64,000 bases of DNA from Haliclystus octoradiatus (lineage: Eukaryota; Cnidaria; Staurozoa; Stauromedusae; Haliclystidae), in contig OU744452.1 of NCBI GenBank assembly GCA_916610825.1, forward strand, positions 1,647,543 to 1,711,542, in the 5' to 3' direction. Positions 49,057 through 61,740 of this stretch are shown piece by piece (position 1 is the stretch's first letter; each line of letters opens with the position of its first letter). The translations under genes and the position numbers were made by a program. The notes under the pieces are model-generated. The model saw nothing but the letters and a program-made list of their open reading frames with translations. It had not been told where the DNA came from and ran no database searches.

Positions 49057-49116
49057 ATCTGTTTGAACAGTGCCAAATTGGAAAAGAGTTAGACTTTCTA
49101 CCGTCAATTTCTAATG
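49057..49116 (+). CDS. ROCO exon 8, last exon seen
   Basis: Acceptor tttcag|atctgt, donor aatg|gtatgg, phase 1 to 1. Encodes LFEQCQIGKELDFLPSIS. No later exon is visible before the gap. Confidence 0.7.
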
Positions 49117-49426
49117 GTATGGTATTTTAGGAATCAAATTTATAGATAGTACTGTAACAACATTTCAGTTGCGCCATGCGTCAATTTTCAAGTTTAACAA
49201 AATTTAATTTTATGCCTATTTATATGTTTAATTTAGTAATCCATATAACATATAAATTGATTTATATCGCCTTTTGATACACAGACAACGGATTTTGTTA
49301 GAAGTATTTTTCCTATTCATTCATGTCACTGATAATATTGTTTGATAATTGTTAATTATCATACCTGTATGTAAATGGTAACCGCTATACAACACTCACT
49401 TAGTTGCACTAACTGCACAGGCCTAC

Positions 49427-49872
49427 TGGAGGTCTGCAAATCCAAGTCCTATCCGATTGGATTTTTTGGCTGATTCGGAATCTTATTTTTTACTTCGGAT
49501 CGGACCGTTCTACTCCTTGAGAAGCTTGGATCGGATTTTGTTATTGTTTGATAATCATGACATAATATTTATTTATCAAATAAATTTATGGTTCATCGTT
49601 CATAAAATTCATTCTACTTCATTCAATCACATCAATCAATCAATTTATGAAACCGACTGTTACTTGTTTATCGTGAGCAGCTACATATTCACAGCTGATT
49701 TATGAACACACTTTGTACTTTTCACATCCTGAAAATTTCACAGGTCGGATTCAGATTATGTCGGATCGGATTTTTTCAACAGAAGCAGCAGTCTGATCAG
49801 ATTGGATTCGGATTAAGATTTGTGCCTAGATTTGGATTACTAATGCCCTATCTGATCCGATGCAGACCTCTA
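49427..49872. mobile_element. 446-bp hAT-type miniature element, left arm
   Basis: Inverted ends t(a/g)gaggtctgca; many gatcggat motifs inside. Flanks aggcctac and atacctac match at six of eight. Mirrored at 50,832-51,276. Confidence 0.6.
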
Positions 49873-49883
49873 ATACCTACAAT

Positions 49884-50035
49884 CAGGGGCGGATGCAGGA
49901 AAAATCCTATGGGGTGCAAGAATTTATTATTTAGGGGCACAGCCCCCGGGGCGGGGCAAAGCCCTGCCTATCTAGGGGCTCCGGGGGCATGCCCCCTGGA
50001 AAATTTTTGAAAATTTAAAGCTCTTAGACCGCCTA
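49884..50035. mobile_element. hAT-type end running into the gap, left arm
   Basis: Begins caggggcggatgcagg, a common hAT-type terminus, followed by GC-rich gggg/cccc segments. The other end is not seen, so it lies in the gap. A dispersed repeat at the exact join is a classic place for assembly breaks. Confidence 0.6.
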
Positions 50036-50235
50036 NNNNNNNNNNNNNNNNNNNNNNNNNNNNNNNNNNNNNNNNNNNNNNNNNNNNNNNNNNNNNNNNN
50101 NNNNNNNNNNNNNNNNNNNNNNNNNNNNNNNNNNNNNNNNNNNNNNNNNNNNNNNNNNNNNNNNNNNNNNNNNNNNNNNNNNNNNNNNNNNNNNNNNNNN
50201 NNNNNNNNNNNNNNNNNNNNNNNNNNNNNNNNNNN
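50036..50235. other. assembly gap of 200 N
   Basis: Exactly 200 Ns, a round number typical of a placeholder between joined contigs rather than a measured distance. Confidence 0.99.
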
Positions 50236-50668
50236 ATCCTCTGACAATCTATTAACCATAGTGCCAAGCAACCTTAAGTCCTGTGGTCTATGGAGGTAAA
50301 TATTTTCCTGTTCCTGCCCCCATCGTATGTAAAAACTGAACTGGAATATTGTTGGGAGACCTGCACATTGAATGAATTTGAAATCAAACTAACACAACTA
50401 TTTGGTAATTAGCAACTTAATCGTTAGTATATTTTTTCAAGATTTCACACCTATGTTAATAATAATATGTTTATAATTTTTTCACCGCTGTAAATATTAC
50501 ATTTAATTATTGTGAAGCGCTTAGATAAATGCCTATATAGTCATTATATAACATTATATTATTATGAGTATTACATATTTTGAGTCAATTCAATTGCTTA
50601 TTGGTGGGTATCAAATCTGAATATATTGTCATTTGAAAATTGATTTTGAGACTAAGAAACTGCGTTTA
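50236..50668. other. unpaired spacer between gap and right arm
   Basis: 433 bp with no counterpart on the left of the gap and no gene. Its partner, if the palindrome is real, would have to be in the gap. Confidence 0.8.
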
Positions 50669-50820
50669 TAGGCGGTCTAAGAGCTTTAAATTTTCAAAAA
50701 TTTTCCGGGGGGCATGCCCCCGGAGCCCCTAGATAGGCAGGGCTTTGCCCCGCCCCGGGGGCTGTGCCCCTAAATAATAAATTCTTGCACCCCATAGGAT
50801 TTTTCCTGCATCCGCCCCTG
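50669..50820. mobile_element. hAT-type end at the join, right arm
   Basis: Mirror of 49,884-50,035, ending tccgcccctg at 50,820. Its inner end is cut at the arm border. Confidence 0.6.
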
Positions 50821-50831
50821 ATTGTAGGTAT

Positions 50832-51276
50832 TAGAGGTCTGCATCGGATCAGATAGGGCATTAGTAATCCAAATCTAGGCACAAATCTTAATCCGAATCC
50901 AATCTGATCAGACTGCTGCTTCTGTTGAAAAAATCCGATCCGACATAATCTGAATCCGACCTGTGAAATTTTCAGGATGTGAAAAGTACAAAGTGTGTTC
51001 ATAAATCAGCTGTGAATATGTAGCTGCTCACGATAAACAAGTAACAGTCGGTTTCATAAATTGATTGATTGATGTGATTGAATGAAGTAGAATGAATTTT
51101 ATGAACGATGAACCATAAATTTATTTGATAAATAAATATTATGTCATGATTATCAAACAATAACAAAATCCGATCCAAGCTTCTCAAGGAGTAGAACGGT
51201 CCGATCCGAAGTAAAAAATAAGATTCCGAATCAGCCAAAAATCCAATCGGATAGGACTTGGATTTGCAGACCTCCA
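50832..51276. mobile_element. hAT-type miniature element, right arm
   Basis: Mirror of 49,427-49,872, one T shorter in a homopolymer. Confidence 0.6.
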
Positions 51277-51585
51277 GTAGGCCTGTGCAGTTAGTGCAAC
51301 TAAGTGAGTGTTGTATAGCGGTTACCATTTACATACAGGTATGATAATTAACAATTATCAAACAATATTATCAGTGACATGAATGAATAGGAAAATACTT
51401 CTAACAAAATCCGTTGTCTGTGTATCAAAAGGCGATATAAATCAATTTATATGTTATATGGATTATTAAATTAAACATATAAATAGGCATAAAATTAAAT
51501 TTTGTTAAACTTGAAAATTGACGCATGGCGCAACTGAAATGTTGTTACAGTACTATCTATAAATTTGATTCCTAAAATACCATAC

Positions 51586-51645
51586 CATTAGAAATTGACG
51601 GTAGAAAGTCTAACTCTTTTCCAATTTGGCACTGTTCAAACAGAT
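51586..51645 (-). CDS. ROCO exon 8, right copy
   Basis: Mirror of 49,057-49,116 with the same borders and no change seen. Confidence 0.7.
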
Positions 51646-52058
51646 CTGAAAAACAGCAATAAATGACTACTGTAATCATTACACCTTGTAAAGCATTAAT
51701 ATATATTCAGTGAAACTCGGTTAATATCCTCTCTTTTAATGTCCCACCTAGTTGCTTAATATCCCCACATGAAACTGATCTCTAGTTTTAATTCTCCATA
51801 TCAACTATCATATTCCTACCTCGCTTAATATCCCACCTCGCTTAATGTCATGCTTTTCATCCATACCAGAGGGGGGATATTAAGAATACAGAACTGTAAT
51901 TATATTCATTATAGTATCCGTTCTGTTTTTGCTTTAATATAATCTCAACATCACCAGAAGAAAGGAACGAAATACAATAGAACAATACACTAACAAACAA
52001 GGTATGATTACTAAAGGTTAAAAATTAGTTTCTGACATACATGTCCAAGTTGTTTTAC

Positions 52059-52263
52059 CTTTTGGTGGTAGTATCAAATTGATTGGTATCGGTGAATTTT
52101 CTTTCCCACATAATAACGTACTTGTCTTGCATTTATAATCATGCCAAGATGAGATATTGAATTTGTATGGATCAACAATGGATTTTTTAACACAACTTGG
52201 GCATAATGATTGTCGTTTAATGCAACCAAGACCAGGTAGACACACAAAAAAATCATCTGCAAT
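52059..52263 (-). CDS. ROCO exon 7, right copy
   Basis: Mirror of 48,439-48,643; cysteine-rich segment unchanged. The intron just before it has one extra T compared with the left copy. Confidence 0.8.
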
Positions 52264-52355
52264 CTAAAGTAATCGAAATGGATGGATAAGTATTGAATAA
52301 GATGGCTATTATTATTATATGTAGAATATTGAAATAATAATCCTAAAAATTGAAC

Positions 52356-52610
52356 CTTGAAGATTCGTATTAATGACTTCCACAGGTCATCAATATCTTC
52401 CAGGAGACATCTTCCTCTTAAGATTAGTTTGCCACAACGCCCATCACTTTCCATTGTACAACACACTTTGCAGTTGGCTCCAATTCCAAGGAAAGTATCT
52501 TGCCAAGCAACAGAATGATCGAACTCATGATAAACTGTAGGAATGAAACGCTCAAAAGAGCCAACAGGGAATGGAGAAACGATGGATTTAAACTGAGAGA
52601 TTATTTCAAC
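52356..52610 (-). CDS. ROCO exon 6, right copy, in frame
   Basis: 255 bp, three Ts at the site where the left copy has four. The frame runs through without a stop, supporting this as the functional allele or copy. Confidence 0.85.
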
Positions 52611-53080
52611 CTGAAAACAAATGTGAAAACAAAAAGTTACATAAACATGGTATAATTGAATATGTAAACATTGTGAAATAACAACACATAAAAATTTTCA
52701 GGTCACGTTTGAAAGATACGTGGCCACCAGTTATGAAACTTACACGTTGATAGACATATATACTAACAATTTTCAAAAAAACGTTGGAGATCGATCACAG
52801 CCTAAGATCCTAGATGCAATTTGATCAAAAATCATGTATTAATTAATTATCAATTAAGGGCAAGGGTAACAGCATCAACAATCATACTATTGACTATTAT
52901 ATCTTCACATTATAGCAGTCATTAATAAAGGGTTACTACACACTTGCAAATGTTTGTATTCATATTAACTAAACGTTGAGCTCTGAGCGAGTGACTTTTA
53001 GCTTCCTGAGTGTCTCCCAACTTTTTCTTGTTCACCTCTTTTGACCGATCAGATCGCAGAAAACCTTTGTGATAGTTTAG

Positions 53081-53916
53081 CAGTGATGTGAGAAATACTT
53101 TTGAAAAGTAATAAATTACATTACAAATTAATTTTCCTCAAAAGTAACTAATTACATTACTATAATTACTTCAGTCTAAAAGTAATTGATTACAATTACT
53201 AATTACTTTCCCAAAAAAGTAATTACTAATCACTTCATTATTACTTTAACTTGTGAAACAAAAGATATTGCCTCCCTTTCGATAATGACATGTCTCGTTT
53301 TGACAATCATGGCGGCCATCTTGCTTTTTACGAAGGGGAACGATTGATTTAATAATATTAATTTAATACTGGTGACTGCAGCAGAAGATAAATTGACGTT
53401 GAAAACTTTTTAATAAAGTTGCCAAATAAATGGTTTCAATTTATTTATCAAAATGGTTTATTTTTGTCGGATCAATCTATTCATAATTAGCCATAAATTT
53501 TACATCATCTTTTCAATATTCGAAACTCACTCAAATAAAAAGTGAAAAGCTATTTAATCTATTGATCAACAGAACAATGTCAGAACAGAGAAGAATAGGT
53601 TATGGGATAGGGTTTATTGGTCATATATCACACAATTCACCTGGTTTGAATAGCTCTCATGAAAGCTGCAAATAATGTGAGTTTGCATCGCAAAAAGCGG
53701 AACTTAGTGACAGCAACGCCTTTGAAAATTATCACAAGACAACAAAGCAACTATTTTGTAATCATAAAAGTAATTTGAAAAGTAACACTCGTTACTTCAA
53801 AAAGTAATCAATTAGATTACTTGTTACTTTTCTCAAAAAAGTAAATAATTACTCCTAAAATTACTCCAAAAGTAACGAGTAACGCGTTACTCTAGTAACG
53901 ATTATTTACAACACTG
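53081..53916. mobile_element. hAT-type miniature element, right arm
   Basis: Mirror of 46,786-47,621. Confidence 0.85.
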
Positions 53917-53988
53917 TATTTTAGAATATTATATCTATTATCTAAGAAAGTATCAACTGGGCAGAGTTCTGAGTGGTATGTTACTTAC

Positions 53989-54208
53989 CGAATCCTTATC
54001 TTTAATTTCTGGCCAATTCAGTTCAAGTAAAACATCTTCTGGTGCTTGATTAAAGAACCAAGGAACAAGTAGAATCAATGAGGCATTACCAGATAAATCC
54101 TCTTGCTTTCCAAGATTAATTACAAGATTGAAATGACAAAGGATGTCAATCAGGAAGTAAATCATGTCATCATTATTTCTAACATAGTCTACATCTGACC
54201 AAATACAT
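53989..54208 (-). CDS. ROCO exon 5, right copy
   Basis: Mirror of 46,494-46,713 with identical splice borders. Confidence 0.85.
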
Positions 54209-55007
54209 CTGCAATGCACAATACGAAATGTCAATCAGATATCAGAATTAATATCAAAATAAATTATGACAACCATCATCAATCTATTATGGTATGCACT
54301 CCATGTTAAATATATCCTTCCTTCCTGCATTCATTCAAAATGTATTTGTAACTTGTAAGTTACGTATAACAGAAAGCAGAACTTCCATTTTAGATTCTAG
54401 ATTCTAAAGCAGGTTCTTCAATCTGAAAGCTCATGAAAGTTCTGTAATAAGTGAAATAGTGTTGAGTTATTAAGAGTCAGACGGGTAGCAGGTGTTAAGG
54501 TTGTTCATCTTTTAAAAGTTAGTAGGTTAAGATTCATTTTCTTTCTATTCAAATCAGGTTTTGAATTCTATGTTGTTTACTTTCTTCAGATAATCAAATT
54601 CATTTATTATGCTTCTAATTTTGAAATTTCATTATGATCAGTCTGTCAGAAGCAAACAAATAATTCCCTCATTTGATCTTCCATTGAATCATTTTGGAAA
54701 CAAGATTGAAAGCTCTTAATATACTATCAGCCTCTCATATGTGTTTACAATAAAAACAGGGCACTTGAACAATATTTAAAACAGGCGATCAACTTTCACA
54801 ACCCTCTTCCAACATAACTGGTCAACGTGAATTGTGAACTTCATTGATGATGTTCATACTTTGATTAATAAAAATGAAACTATTCCCTTGAAATATGGAG
54901 CAAGGATATATCTCAACAAGGAATAACTGTAAATTCAAAAACATAAGGTCATTATGTGACATTGAATATCTACTATCATGCTCATTACGTATCAGAAATA
55001 TCAGTAC

Positions 55008-55594
55008 CTCAGAAGTTGTATGCTTAGCCTTCCATTCTTTAGTAGCTCTTCCTTGAGTTGCATAAAATCATCGAATGCTAAATCATACAGATCAACAAAT
55101 TCATCTTTAAATTCAATAACATTATCAGCGTTGTGGTTAAATACTTTCTTCAAAACAATAATAAACCATTCTGGATCCAAAAAGACAAAACGATTTAATT
55201 CTTTCCCATAGCTGAAGTACAACACAGATCCGATTGTATCAAAGTATTGTAAAGCTGAGATTACCATTTCTTTGGTCATATCAAACTTGAATTTGACTGT
55301 TTCAATAAAAACATCTAACTTGATAACCGGAATTGTAGTTCTTTGATTGACACAATACTCTTCTAGCTTTGCGTAAACGGTTGGAATTTCTCGCCCAACC
55401 AGTGGCATCACATCTGAGTTGGTAAGGACTTTAATAAGTTCTTTTCTCAATTCACTAATACCATAAAGATTACCACATGAAGATACTGGGATCATTTTGA
55501 TTGAGTCAACATTATCTTTATCATCATCATCTTCATCATTATCATCTTCATCATCATCATCATCATAATCGACAGACATAGTTGAATCCACTAA
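55008..55594 (-). CDS. ROCO exon 4, right copy
   Basis: Mirror of 45,108-45,694; translated sequence identical, including the Asp run. Confidence 0.85.
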
Positions 55595-56127
55595 CTGAAA
55601 CATAAATATAAAATAGTGTTGTTCTAATGGGTTAATTTGGTAAACTTACTAGATTTCGAGTTGCATACAAATGAATGCTTATAATATTGAGTTATGATTC
55701 ATTTGATTCAAAATAATTCTATCTGTGAAGAAAGCCAATTGAAGCCGTATGTTATACTTTTATGCTGTTGAAAAAGAAGTAGAAAATTTAGTGAGAAGTG
55801 AGAAGCGAAATGTACATGACTATGTTAGAAAATTAAACATACAGTATTTTAAATATTTGTTCTCAAACTTGCATTATTTCTTGTTTACCCAGATGTTCAA
55901 ACTGATTGAAGCAAATTAGTGTACCAAAACACGTGGAAGTAGCCATATGAAGTAAGATTACCAAGTCCCCAGGAGTGAAGGGGCTGATTGATGTTGTTTA
56001 AAAGTGAAAACGTTTTGATGATTATGACTGCTGGAGGTGTTTTTTCAATTTTGCCCAACGAAATGATATTGCCGGTATAAGAAAGGGGTGCTGTTTACAT
56101 ATTTGTGAGCTTTAGTACCGTAATACA

Positions 56128-57548
56128 GCAAATCTACAATCTGTGTAGTAGTATAGTCCCATTTCAAAAAACAAAAACAATCCTATGCACACTTTGACTA
56201 TCAGATAATTATCGTAAATAGTTTAGAATAGATAGATAGTTAGTTTTTTTTTCTAAAGTTGTAATTAAATTTCATGGATTGTTCTTTTTTTCAGAGTGTA
56301 TATCCCGGATATTGGAAGATTGCTTCTTTAGACAGAAAAAAATTTTCTACTCGTACATGATCTTCTTGTGTTTTTATTTTACGCGATCGTTTCTCCTTCA
56401 AAAATGCAGTCAAAGTGACAATTTTGGGTTAATTTTGTGTTTCATTCTTTTTCCTCCAACAAGAACCCGTTTATTTCAACAAGAGAGTTTACACCTGAAA
56501 AAACACTAAACTTTTTACTTATTTGTCTCTAAATAAAAAACCGCTAAATCAAATGACAATCTGCTTTCGGAATGAAATTTTTAACGTTCAGCTGAAGATT
56601 TAGAGCTATATTTGATCAATATTCAAGATCCAGGTAATGAGATATAATCCTCTAAAGTCAAAAGTTTTTAGTTTTGAATTTTTCGCACTTAAGTGCTCAA
56701 ACGATTAATACCTCTTTAACACTTCGTCCAAGCATAGTCGGCATAGTTGATGCGTATTAAAAATAGTCACACACCTTCAATAACCAGCAGCGATAAACTG
56801 CTTAGACGAAGTCGTAAAGAGGTGCTAATCGTGTGAGCACTTAAGTGAGAAAAATCCAAAACTAAAAACTTAGTTATCTTTTCCTGGATCCCGTATATTG
56901 ATCAAATGTAGCTCAAAATCTTGAGCTGATCGTTGAAAACATCATTCCGAAAGCAGATTGCCATTTGGTTCAGCAGTTTTTTATTTAGAGAAAATTAAGT
57001 AAAATGTTTAGTGTTTTTTCTGGTGTAAACCCTCTTGTGGAAAATAAATGGGTTCCTGTTTGAGGAAAACGATTGAGACACCAAATCGTAACTTTGACTG
57101 CATTTTTGAGGGGGAAATGCCTGCGTAAAGTAAAAATACAAGAAGAACATGAACTGATAGAAAATTTTTCTCTATCTAAAGAAGCAATCCCCAATATCCG
57201 GGATTTACACCTTAAAGATGTAATAAATTAGTAAATATAATTTTACTACCTTTAAACAAGTCTAGAATTATTCACCATGATAATTCTGAACTAATTAGAG
57301 TCAAAAAGTATTTTATTATGTGCACCGAAATTAGTTCCAGGCCCTTTTCATTTCTATCTGAGTTTTAACTATCAGAGCCTGGAACTATTTCTGGAGGCGA
57401 CGTTTTAATTCTTTTGACTCCAATTTGTTCAGAACATCATGGTGAATAATTCTAGACTATTTTCAATATCAATATGATAGTAAAAGTGTCTGTATGATTG
57501 TTTGAATTTTTCTATGGGACTATACTACTACACAGATTGTAGATTTGC
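56128..57548. mobile_element. 1.4-kb fold-back element, right arm
   Basis: Mirror of 43,154-44,574. Confidence 0.85.
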
Positions 57549-58142
57549 ACATGAAATAAATTCAGAATTGCATGATTTTGCAATTTGTCGTCTCAGGATT
57601 CCCTGGGTGAAAAAGCCGTGTCGGCCGGGATTTACGGCCTTGTCTGTGCAATAGTGTACTCATTATTTGTTTACATATTATTTCACTAATTACAGTAATA
57701 CACAAAAATAGATTTCCAGACTTGCTTATATCATTTAACTTCCTCAACGAGGGTTATTTACAAATTTGAATTCGATATGTTTCTATTCCAAATCATTTTA
57801 AACTCTATGGTTTGCATTTGAATTTCATTATGGGAATTGTTATCACAACAATACAAAAGCCATTTCTCAAGTTTCAAAATATTTTGCTTTGTTCGCTATC
57901 TGGTTTGGAGACAATAGGAATGCAGTCAAATGTGAAAGTATTTATTTAGCAATTCAGTTGACCGCGACCGTTGTTGTCATAAAAGGAAACAGTCATGATT
58001 GGTATTGTGCTACTTTAATGTATTTATTTTACAAAATGAAGCCGGTCATGTACCCCTCTGACTAATGACGAGTCTATTGATATCGATTTCAAATCAATTC
58101 CATCTAAAACGGCATTGTGAATCCCCGCCGTTGAACTACAAA

Positions 58143-58346
58143 CAGGGTCCGACAAAATGTTTTACCTTCCGCAAACCTTATACTGTTAGATAAACGTTAG
58201 AAAAATGTTTAAGTAATTTTACTGACATAAAAGCGTAAAATCGAAGCTTTATTTTAGCTTTATATTCAACATTTTGGCTAACCTTCTGAATTTTTCTAGC
58301 CTTCTGCAAACTAGGTTTCCAAGTTTCCGGACTTTGTCGGACCCTG
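58143..58346. mobile_element. 204-bp hAT-type miniature element, right arm
   Basis: Mirror of 42,356-42,559. Confidence 0.8.
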
Positions 58347-58675
58347 ACTACAGACATAAAAATGGAAATAGCGTAAATTTGAAAGTAAAGATAGTTACTA
58401 GCCTGAGATATTCAGGAAAGGACCCGCTTCTATCAGTCAATTTACATTGGCTTTGTAGCAAACAATGTATTCAAGTTACTTCAATTTTTGAAAGATATAA
58501 TGTGTTCTGTGATTGGTTTAATAATGCTGTTTAAATTCTATTAAATAATCATACAAATCATTGCTTGATTGCCATTTCTGTTACTGAAAAGAAGCATGAT
58601 AGCCTGGTATGTAGATACAACATCTGCCTCACAAGTCTCATTAGAAAAAATTGTGGTCTTGTCTTTGCAACTCAC

Positions 58676-59019
58676 CTCATTACCAAGTTGTAGTGCTGAA
58701 CTAATATGTTTTTTCCATTTAACAGATACATCAGTTACACGGGAAGATTGATCATCACGTTGGGTATTGCCAAGGCGACTTGTTTCTAAATCCTTTTCTC
58801 TTTTATCAATATCTTTCCACACATTTTGCATCACATGCTTACACTTCTCGTTAATTGAAACCTTATCTTTACATAGATCCAAATGAGTTGGTACAATGAG
58901 AATGGTAGCATCTGGTGCATGAGCCAATATTACACTCATCCAGTTGCCAACATTCTCTCGGTAGTATTCAGGTGTTACTTCGTATTTGTAGAGATCCAAT
59001 ACAAGAAGAAATAGACAAC
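58676..59019 (-). CDS. ROCO exon 3, right copy
   Basis: Mirror of 41,683-42,026; THLDL motif retained. Confidence 0.9.
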
Positions 59020-59276
59020 CTTGAAATTAATTTAACATATTATGAGACATATGCCTTTGAATATGATTGTGAGCAGATCATGGTACTGCTATGAATCTTA
59101 CACGTAGTTAATCTGAACACAAGCAATTGACGCATAACTACAGCCGATTCTGCTAAAGAAATCACCTGTCTAAATGACCATAAATGATTTTCTATAGCAT
59201 CACCTTACATATGTCAAGGCAAACTGTCTTTAGTACCTGCTTAATTCCTCTAGATTGTAAACGCGGCTCCCATATA

Positions 59277-59633
59277 CAAAGCTCTCAACCCTCGCGATTC
59301 CCTCGGGAGTCTTCCTATTTCAAGCCTACTCTCCCGATTTCAGCAAAATCCTTCCGCTTATTTGATATTATGTTCATTATTCTGAATAATCAATAAATTG
59401 GCAAGTTTATATCATATTTTGTTTATTAACATACGCTTTTCGGCTCTGAAATGATGAAAAAAGCCAGCATAAAAACATTGTAATAATTGTACCTTCATAA
59501 AATTGTAAGCAAAAACGTGCAAACGTGACTTTGTCAGGCTTTTATCCTTAATGTTATTAAGGTTATTTTAGAATGGCCAGGGTGCTTTCACAGAAATCTC
59601 CCTATATTTTGTCAAAAAAGGTTGAGAGCTCTG
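59277..59633. mobile_element. 357-bp miniature element, right arm
   Basis: Mirror of 41,069-41,425 with the tatatg flanks in inverse. Confidence 0.7.
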
Positions 59634-60301
59634 CATATAGAGGCATCACTCCACAATTCAATCTGACAATCTGATTATTACAGTCACCTATTGAATAGAA
59701 CAGTATATATTTCTTGGATCCATAAATTTATTTTGAACAAAATTGTGAATTTATTTGTTTTATGGTATGTTTGTCACTTCTAGCCATATAGTTGAAAAAC
59801 TAAGCTTGAGACACCATACTTCTATTTAAAATTCAGAATTGTTATGTTAGATGTTCTGAACAAAATATACTACCCTTTATGTTTAAAATGGTTTCAAGGA
59901 ATTAAAATCACAATTTTAGCAATGATCAAGGTATGGTCAGAGGGAATGCCTAAAGCTGGGAAATAGCAAGGTGACCCCATTTAAAAAAAAGAGAATTATC
60001 AATTTTCTTTTCTTTGATGTGCAGAAACATAATAGATTAAAAATAGACTAAAAAATTCAAGAGACATTCAATAATTAAACAATAGAAACGCTATCAGTAT
60101 GATGTGTATAATTGTGATGGGATACGTATAATTTTCATTATGAATAAACCGTCTAAAGAACATTCTTAAGAGAAACTCAGAGTAAAGAACTACATTTGTA
60201 ATCTCTGAGTAAATCTGGATTATAGGACCACCAGGATTATCGTTATTCCAGTTCACGTCAGATTTACAAAAAAAAATAGAAAGAAATTTGCAGAAAAATT
60301 T

Positions 60302-60973
60302 TTAACGAGATCAATTGTATTTTGCGTTCCTGTAAATGAGTGTACCAAGTGGAAATACATTGTTTTGAGCGATTGATTTTAGGTTTAGTGAATATAGCAG
60401 CAACTATTCAGCGATCTGGTGTTTGGATATTCGACCTAAAGACATTCAGACATTATTGAAATTTACGCCTGCAATCTTTTACTTAGTTATTATCGTCGAT
60501 TAATGGAACTGTTTGCTTGATTGATGGATTTACTGTATTTTGTATGTGTCTGTGTCATCTACGTTGATTATTTTTCAAATGATATAGGTCTACCATTGTA
60601 TGTAATTGATCGCCGTGAAATGGAAGTGGACTTTTGTAAAAACGGGTTTTCCATAAATCACTGTTTAGACAACAGAAAGACCCGGGTTTTGCAACGCATC
60701 AATGTGATACGAATTACGATCTAAACAGTTTCAATTGAAAACATTTGCAATCTGGTATTTTTTTCTGTCCATGATTAATTATTGGTATCTATTACAGGAA
60801 TAAAACAATAATATACGGTACAGATGCTGTGACATAATAATCACAAACAATCAGACAACCATGCAACGCAGCAAAATGTTGTATTCACTACAACTAAATC
60901 CGTCGCTCACAACGCTCACATATTCCCGCACGGCATACTCATTTACATGAATGCAGAAGACAATAGACCTCTT
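60302..60973. mobile_element. fold-back element, internally deleted copy (0.67 kb)
   Basis: Keeps both diverged outer arms of the 4-kb left copy but joins cacggcgat directly to caattacat near 60,609. The join shares only an AT dinucleotide with each parent sequence, as in microhomology-mediated deletion. Confidence 0.8.
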
Positions 60974-61070
60974 TGTAATGCTATGACAATATATTAGAGA
61001 TACAACAAATATGAAAGAACGAAGATTTGATTATGGCATTATCTATCTCCTCCCAGTCTTTGCAACTCAC

Positions 61071-61259
61071 CTTGTGAAATGAAGAAGGAGTGTGTGGTCA
61101 TGTACTTTCTCTGTCCTGCACAGTCAACAAATAAAACTTCCAAATCATCTATTTCAGGTCTAACTTTCCATTTGCGAAGATCGATTCCCTCCGTTCTACA
61201 TTTATCATCAATTTTCTCTTCTTTGCAGTTAATCAATGCATTACATAAACTGGTTTTTC
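61071..61259 (-). CDS. ROCO exon 2, right copy
   Basis: Mirror of 36,132-36,320 with two amino-acid replacements (Gln to Lys, Ile to Thr). DCAGQRKY is intact. Confidence 0.9.
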
Positions 61260-61495
61260 CTACAATATAAACAAGGAGATAAAATTCAATCAAATTATGA
61301 GATCCAATAGCTTAGACATGAAGAATGACATATATTGCGCTTTATGTATGTTCACAGGAGTATAGTAGTATGTTTTTTAATATTTTAGTATACCGTCTGA
61401 TGATCGTGAAATAAACACGTGTAACTTGGAGTTACGGGGGAAGGCTTTGTCTCATCTTTGTCTCAATTTTATATTATGCTCTATTTTAACAAACA

Positions 61496-61740
61496 TTGAG
61501 CACTGGACGCAAACGGCCACAGCTACATCGGCCTTACTGAAGGAGCATTCAAAGATTTTACGAAACATAAGTCGTCATTTACCAACAGAAAATATGAAAA
61601 TCGCACTGAGTTGTCTAAATACATCTGGTCACTAAAAGATAACGGAAAATCATTCTTCGTCAAATGGTCAATTCTATCAACGGCAGTGCCATACAACAAC
61701 TGTTCCAACGATCGTTCCTTCTTTACATCTGGTAGAATTG
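61496..61740 (+). pseudogene. Penelope-like GIY-YIG fragment, right arm
   Basis: Mirror of 35,651-35,895, showing YIGLTEGAF and TELSKYIWSLKD on the plus strand. Confidence 0.65.

Larger units (their letters stand above)
21833..49116 (+). other. ROCO gene (LRR-Roc-COR), left-arm copy, eight exons, 3' end missing
   Basis: Splice phases join eight exons into at least 1115 codons: 21833-23318, 36132-36320, 41683-42026, 45108-45694, 46494-46713, 48092-48347, 48439-48643 and 49057-49116. Domain order is LRRs (residues about 110-450), Roc GTPase (P-loop GETMAGKTS at 491-499, DCAGQ switch motif, THLDL in place of NKxD), COR, and a cysteine-rich segment. ROCO proteins are GTPase scaffolds, some with kinase or death domains after COR; the C-terminal module here is unknown because the sequence runs into a gap. 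Exon 6 has one extra T relative to the right-arm copy and is frameshifted as written. The first intron is 12.8 kb and full of transposons. Confidence 0.85.
33391..50035 (+). repeat. left arm of a giant inverted repeat
   Basis: Pairs base for base with 50,669-64,000 in inverse orientation. Paired coordinates sum to about 100,702 from 40,093 inward and to 97,391 outward of 36,783; the 3,311-bp step is one large indel. Identity is very high, with scattered SNPs and 1-bp indels. The arm ends exactly at a run of Ns. Confidence 0.97.
51586..61259 (-). other. ROCO gene, right-arm copy, exons 2-8
   Basis: Same splice sites and phases as the left copy, on the minus strand. Exon 1 (LRRs) would lie beyond 64,000 if the palindrome continues. 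Exon 6 is in frame here, so this copy is open from exon 2 through exon 8. It differs from the left copy at two residues in exon 2: EEKID for EEQID and MTTH for MITH. Confidence 0.85.

Noticed and set aside
49968-50271. Two frames across the gap
   Set aside because: They consist mostly of unknown residues from the Ns and have no supported coding content.
54978-55211. Frame antisense to ROCO exon 4 (and its mirror at 45,491-45,724)
   Set aside because: Shadow of the real COR-coding strand.
51586-61259. A second, independent ROCO gene
   Set aside because: Exons, introns and intronic transposons match the left copy base for base; it is better treated as the mirrored arm until the join is tested.
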